Below, in pieces: positions 6,335 to 8,600 of a DNA stretch of 8,600 nucleotides. Each line of letters begins with the position of its first letter. Within the stretch, counting starts at the first letter, position 1. The DNA is from CALWZE01 sp964645785 (lineage in GTDB: Bacteria > Bacillota > Clostridia > Oscillospirales > Ruminococcaceae). Location: NCBI GenBank assembly GCA_964645785.1, contig CAZYAV010000061.1, forward strand, positions 1 to 8,600, written 5' to 3'. Both the position numbers and the translations under genes were made by a program. Below the pieces are notes generated by a model. It was given only the letters and a program-made list of their open reading frames with translations. It ran no database searches and was not told the origin of the DNA.

Positions 6335-7645
6335 TCAAATCACGCCAAAGCAGGCCTCGTCATAATACGCCTGCGGGCTGACGGCGCGCCGGCAGGCCTC
6401 CAGCTCCGCCTGGCCGATTGCGGCGTATTTCTCCACAAGCTCCGCGCCGAAGATCCGCCGCGCAAGCGCGCTTTGCCGCAGCAGCCCGAGCGCCTGTGCC
6501 AGGTTTTGCGGCAGCTGCTCCAGCGCGTCGGTCGTCGCCCGCCCCGCCGTATACAGGTTTGTGTCAACCGGCTCGCGCAGCTGCGCGCCCGCCTGCACCC
6601 CGTCCAGCCCGGCGTGCAGCACCGCCGCAAAGCCCAGATAGGGGTTCATGGCGCAGTCGCCGCTGCGCAGCTCCATGCGGCCGCCCTCCCCGCGCGCCGC
6701 CGGGATGCGGATGAGCTGCGAGCGGTTTTCCCTCGACCAGGAGACGTATCCGGGCGCCTCAAACGACCCGAGCCGGTCGTAGGAATTGACAAGCGGGTTG
6801 AGCAGCGCCGTAATCTCCGCCGTGCGCGCAAGTACCCCCGCGATAAAGCTGCGCGCCGTCTCGCTGCCCTGCCCGCCGAACAGGTTGACCCCGTCCCGCT
6901 CCAGGGAGAAGTTGAGGTGCAAGCCGCTGCCGCACCTGTCCGGCAGCGGCTTGGGCAGGAAGGAGGCGTACAGGCCGTTGCGGGCGGCAATCGCCCTGAC
7001 CACCGATTTGAAGGTCACAAAATTGTCCGCCGCCCCGACCGGCTCGCCGTATCGGAAGACGATCTCGTTCTGCCCGGGGCCGTTTTCGTGGTGGGAGCTT
7101 TGCGGGTGCAGCCCCATCTCCTCAAGGCACAGGCAGATTTCCCGCCGCACATTCTCGCCGCGGTCGGCCGGGGCGACGTCCAGGTACCCCCCGCGGTCAA
7201 ACGGGACATGGGTGGCCTCCCCCTCCTCGTCGGTTTTGAACAGGTAGAACTCGCATTCGGTGCCGATGCTCGCGCGCAGCCCCATTTCCGCGCATCGCCG
7301 CGCCGCGCCGCGCAGGATTCTGCGCGCGTCGAACGCATACGGCGAGCCGTCGCTGTTGAGGATATCGCAGTAAAACCGCACGACCCTGCCCTGCTGCGGC
7401 CGCCACGGCAGCACGCTGAGGGTGACCGGGTCGGGCATCAGCAGCAGGTCGCTGCGCTCCACCTGCGCAAACCCGCAGACGGACGAGCCGTCAAACGGAA
7501 TGCCCGCGCCGAACGCGCGATCCAGCTCGTCCGGCATAATCGAGATGTTTTTCATCTGCCCGCGCAGGTCGCAGAACGCCAGCCGGATAAACTTCACGTC
7601 GTTCTGGCGGATAAACTGGATTGTCTCGCTCGCTGTCTGGTTCAT
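6335..7645 (-). CDS. glnA: Class I glutamine synthetase (GSI-like)
   Basis: GS makes glutamine from glutamate, ammonia and ATP in the cytoplasm, normally as a dodecamer. The 436 residues show the N-terminal beta-grasp part (about 15-95) with the latch FDGSSVCGF (51-59), then the catalytic domain: metal glutamates in GTECEFYLF (128-136), the ENGPGQNE loop (187-194), His243 in GSGLHLN (239-245), NSYDRLGSFEAP (287-298), NRSQLIRIPA (307-316) and MELRSGDCAMNPY (324-336). A tyrosine in NLYTAG (363-368) sits where adenylylated enzymes have theirs, but modification cannot be inferred. The C-terminus (SPQAYYDEACFGVI) is less typical, so a GS-like ligase for another amine is a minor alternative. I chose the ATG at 7645, which follows GAGGGAG. 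The frame remains open up to 7852 but that extension is low-complexity shadow. It is first in the minus-strand block, with its own promoter and a leader terminator, and the ANTAR gene follows. Confidence 0.92.
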   Translation of the reverse strand: MNQTASETIQFIRQNDVKFIRLAFCDLRGQMKNISIMPDELDRAFGAGIPFDGSSVCGFAQVERSDLLLMPDPVTLSVLPWRPQQGRVVRFYCDILNSDGSPYAFDARRILRGAARRCAEMGLRASIGTECEFYLFKTDEEGEATHVPFDRGGYLDVAPADRGENVRREICLCLEEMGLHPQSSHHENGPGQNEIVFRYGEPVGAADNFVTFKSVVRAIAARNGLYASFLPKPLPDRCGSGLHLNFSLERDGVNLFGGQGSETARSFIAGVLARTAEITALLNPLVNSYDRLGSFEAPGYVSWSRENRSQLIRIPAARGEGGRMELRSGDCAMNPYLGFAAVLHAGLDGVQAGAQLREPVDTNLYTAGRATTDALEQLPQNLAQALGLLRQSALARRIFGAELVEKYAAIGQAELEACRRAVSPQAYYDEACFGVI

Positions 7646-7709
7646 GAGTCTCCCTCTCTTCCCCCGCGGCCGCACACTGCGCCGCAGGCTCGTGCTGCGC
7701 GCCGCGCCG

Positions 7710-7726
7710 GCGGCGTTCCCCGCCGC
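7710..7726. repeat. 17-bp GGCG-TTCCC-CGCC palindrome, upstream copy
   Basis: GCGGCG-TTCCC-CGCCGC lies in the GS leader, directly after the T-run of the leader terminator in the transcript and before the GS ribosome binding site. Stem length and loop are the same as at 6283-6299, so the GS gene is bracketed by the two copies. Confidence 0.55.
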
Positions 7727-7769
7727 AAAATAAAAAAACACGCCCAATCCCACCGGGTGGACAGCCGTG
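7727..7769 (-). terminator. Leader terminator (attenuator candidate) of class I GS
   Basis: In the minus-strand leader a hairpin with CACG/CGTG at its base (complements of 7766-7769 and 7739-7742) and an upper CCAC/GTGG stem with loop CCG, interrupted by a mismatch and bulges, is followed at once by TTTTTTTATTTT (complement of 7727-7738). It sits about 50 nt after the predicted transcription start (~7817) and 80 nt before the GS ATG, so transcripts ending here would never reach GS. An alternative long stem pairs CAATCC with GGATTG (complements of 7795-7800 and 7745-7750), which would be mutually exclusive with the lower terminator stem. The T-run is strong evidence; the hairpin is imperfect. 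Confidence 0.6.
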
Positions 7770-7823
7770 CAGAGCCGCGCGACCTTCCGCCGTCGGATTG
7801 AACGCCATTGTTCATCACGCTTT

Positions 7824-7852
7824 AGTGTATAGCGCCCGGCCGGATTTGTCAA
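7824..7852 (-). promoter_or_regulatory. Sigma-70-type promoter of class I GS
   Basis: On the minus strand there is a perfect TTGACA (complement of 7847-7852), a 17-nt spacer and TACACT (complement of 7824-7829). An alternative -10, TATACA, lies 2 nt closer. The start site is expected near 7817, giving a leader of about 170 nt before the GS ATG, long enough to hold regulatory RNA. Confidence 0.8.
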
Positions 7853-7886
7853 CCGTTTTTTGTGCCCCGCATGTTAAATCCCGCCG

Positions 7887-7923
7887 CGCCGCCGTATGGG
7901 AAGCGGCGTGAACCGGACGCCGC
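7887..7923. other. Alternative palindromes between the two divergent GS promoters
   Basis: GCGGCGT-GAACCGG-ACGCCGC (7903-7923, 7-bp stem) shares its left arm with an upstream partner CGCCGC (7887-7892), so only one of two hairpins can form in RNA. The element lies between the outward-facing -35 boxes at 7852 and 7937, a natural place for an operator. The loop GAACC recurs at 7990-7994 in the stem of the GSIII leader terminator. No known regulator site was recognised. Confidence 0.35.
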
Positions 7924-7936
7924 CGCAAAAAAAGAG

Positions 7937-7966
7937 TTGACATTCCCGGGCTGCCCGGCGTATAAT
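7937..7966 (+). promoter_or_regulatory. Sigma-70-type promoter upstream of type III GS
   Basis: TTGACA (7937-7942), an 18-nt spacer and TATAAT (7961-7966) give perfect -35 and -10 hexamers. The start site is expected at about 7973, only some 10 nt before a strong terminator hairpin begins. Confidence 0.88.
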
Positions 7967-7981
7967 GACCCAAACAGCAAA

Positions 7982-8024
7982 GGCGCTGTGAACCTTTTGG
8001 GTTCACAGCGCCCTTTTTCTTTTT
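7982..8024 (+). terminator. Strong intrinsic terminator in the leader of type III GS
   Basis: A perfect 13-bp stem GGCGCTGTGAACC/GGTTCACAGCGCC (7982-7994 with 8000-8012) with loop TTTTG is followed by C, five T, C, and four to five more T (8014-8024). It stands between the promoter at 7937-7966 and the GSIII ATG at 8055. It would end transcripts of roughly 50 nt, so it is an attenuator for GSIII, the terminator of a very small RNA, or both. On the minus strand only a short TTT follows the hairpin, so it is directional. Confidence 0.9.
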
Positions 8025-8054
8025 CGGGCTGATTTTATTTTGAGGTAAACGAAC

Positions 8055-8600
8055 ATGAAAAATGTACCGGAATTGTTTGGGAGCATGGTGTTCAACGACA
8101 CCGTCATGCGGGATCGCCTGCCCAGAGAGACATACAAGGCGTTAAAAAAGACGATTGACGAGGGGCGGCGCCTCGAGCTGGAGGTTGCCAACGTCGTCGC
8201 GAACGCGATGAAGGATTGGGCGACCGAGAAGGGCGCGACCCATTTCACCCACTGGTTCCAGCCGATGACCGGCGTGACCGCCGAAAAGCACGACAGCTTT
8301 ATCGTCCCGCAGCCGGACGGCCGCGTCATCATGGATTTTTCGGGCAAGGAGCTTGTCAAGGGGGAGCCGGACGCCTCCAGCTTCCCGTCCGGCGGGCTGC
8401 GCGCCACCTTTGAGGCGCGCGGCTATACGGCGTGGGATCCCTCCTCCTACGCGTTCATCAAGGAGCACACCCTGTATATCCCCACCGCGTTCTGCTCCTA
8501 CAGCGGCGAGGCGCTCGACAAAAAGACCCCACTGCTGCGCTCGATGCAGGCGATCGACCGGCAGGCCGTCCGGCTGCTGCGCATTCTGGGGGACAGGGAG
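8055..8600 (+). CDS. glnN: Type III glutamine synthetase (GSIII), 5' part, runs off window
   Basis: The frame is open from ATG 8055 to the window edge: 182 residues, no stop. Family members are around 700 residues, so only about a quarter is present. The N-terminus is highly characteristic of GSIII: VPELFGSMVFND (4-15), then VANVVANAMKDWATEKGATH (44-63) and THWFQPMTGVTAEKHDSF (64-81), FSGKELVKGEPDASSFPSGG (94-113), LRATFEARGYTAWDPSSYAF (114-133), PTAFCSYSGEALDKKTPLLR (142-161). These include the conserved motifs that distinguish GSIII from GSI and GSII. The protein makes glutamine in the cytoplasm as a large oligomer. A ribosome binding site GAGGT lies 8 nt before the ATG. It is divergent from the class I GS and has its own promoter, with a strong terminator between promoter and gene. 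Having GSI and GSIII side by side suggests different roles or nitrogen-dependent switching. Confidence 0.97.
   Translation, partial: MKNVPELFGSMVFNDTVMRDRLPRETYKALKKTIDEGRRLELEVANVVANAMKDWATEKGATHFTHWFQPMTGVTAEKHDSFIVPQPDGRVIMDFSGKELVKGEPDASSFPSGGLRATFEARGYTAWDPSSYAFIKEHTLYIPTAFCSYSGEALDKKTPLLRSMQAIDRQAVRLLRILGDRE

Noticed and set aside
5459..7801. 780-codon plus-strand open frame antisense to GS, ANTAR gene and part of pyrG
   Set aside because: Rich in Arg, Pro, Ala and Gln without domain character. It runs opposite three well recognised genes, and such frames are expected when GC-rich genes are read on the other strand.
7740..7817. Canonical ANTAR double-hexaloop target in the GS leader
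   Set aside because: I looked for two short hairpins with six-base loops having A at position 1 and G at position 4. The best fits had stems of only 3 bp or the wrong loop bases, so I do not annotate one. A covariance search would decide.
7646..7852. 69-residue extension of class I GS
   Set aside because: It passes through the promoter, terminator T-run and palindrome of the leader. The sequence is Arg-rich and unlike any GS N-terminus.

Overview
The window is a GC-rich bacterial segment with strong AGGAGG-type ribosome binding sites, several TTG starts and intrinsic terminators. Together with a type III glutamine synthetase and an ANTAR regulator beside a class I glutamine synthetase, this points to a GC-rich anaerobic Clostridia lineage (Oscillospiraceae/Ruminococcaceae-like). 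The taxon is inferred from gene content, not from a database match.

Layout. Positions 1-54 hold the 5' part of an initiator tRNA (minus strand) with a near-consensus promoter at 83-111. A small flavodoxin-family gene (385-903, plus) follows after a mostly featureless spacer. A bidirectional terminator at 916-966 closes both this gene and the long minus-strand block facing it. In transcription order that block runs: class I glutamine synthetase (7645-6335), ANTAR regulator (6247-5678), CTP synthase pyrG (5643-4045), N-acetyl sugar amidotransferase of the WbpG/PseA family (3875-2514), a divergent hisF (2501-1740) and hisH (1743-1099). Short gaps and overlaps tie amidotransferase-hisF-hisH into one unit. 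The 169-bp gap after pyrG, which holds hairpins, may separate it from the first three genes. On the other side of a 409-bp divergent control region lies the start of a type III glutamine synthetase (8055 to the window edge, plus). It has no stop codon inside the window.

How the genes fit together. Nearly every gene of the block makes glutamine or spends its amide nitrogen. GS makes glutamine. PyrG uses it to convert UTP to CTP. HisH probably hydrolyses it and passes ammonia through HisF to the amidotransferase, which in known systems forms acetamidino groups on surface sugars. The ANTAR protein is an RNA-binding antiterminator type with a degenerate receiver domain (Asn at the usual phospho-Asp position). 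Both divergent glutamine synthetases have a good sigma-70-type promoter followed, before the start codon, by an intrinsic-terminator-like structure: 7727-7769 for GSI and 7982-8024 for GSIII. The most interesting reading is therefore a glutamine locus in which both synthetases are controlled by premature termination, with the ANTAR protein as candidate antiterminator for at least GSI. I could not find convincing ANTAR double-hexaloop targets by eye, so this remains a hypothesis. No other sugar-biosynthesis or histidine genes are visible here, so the sugar substrate is unknown.
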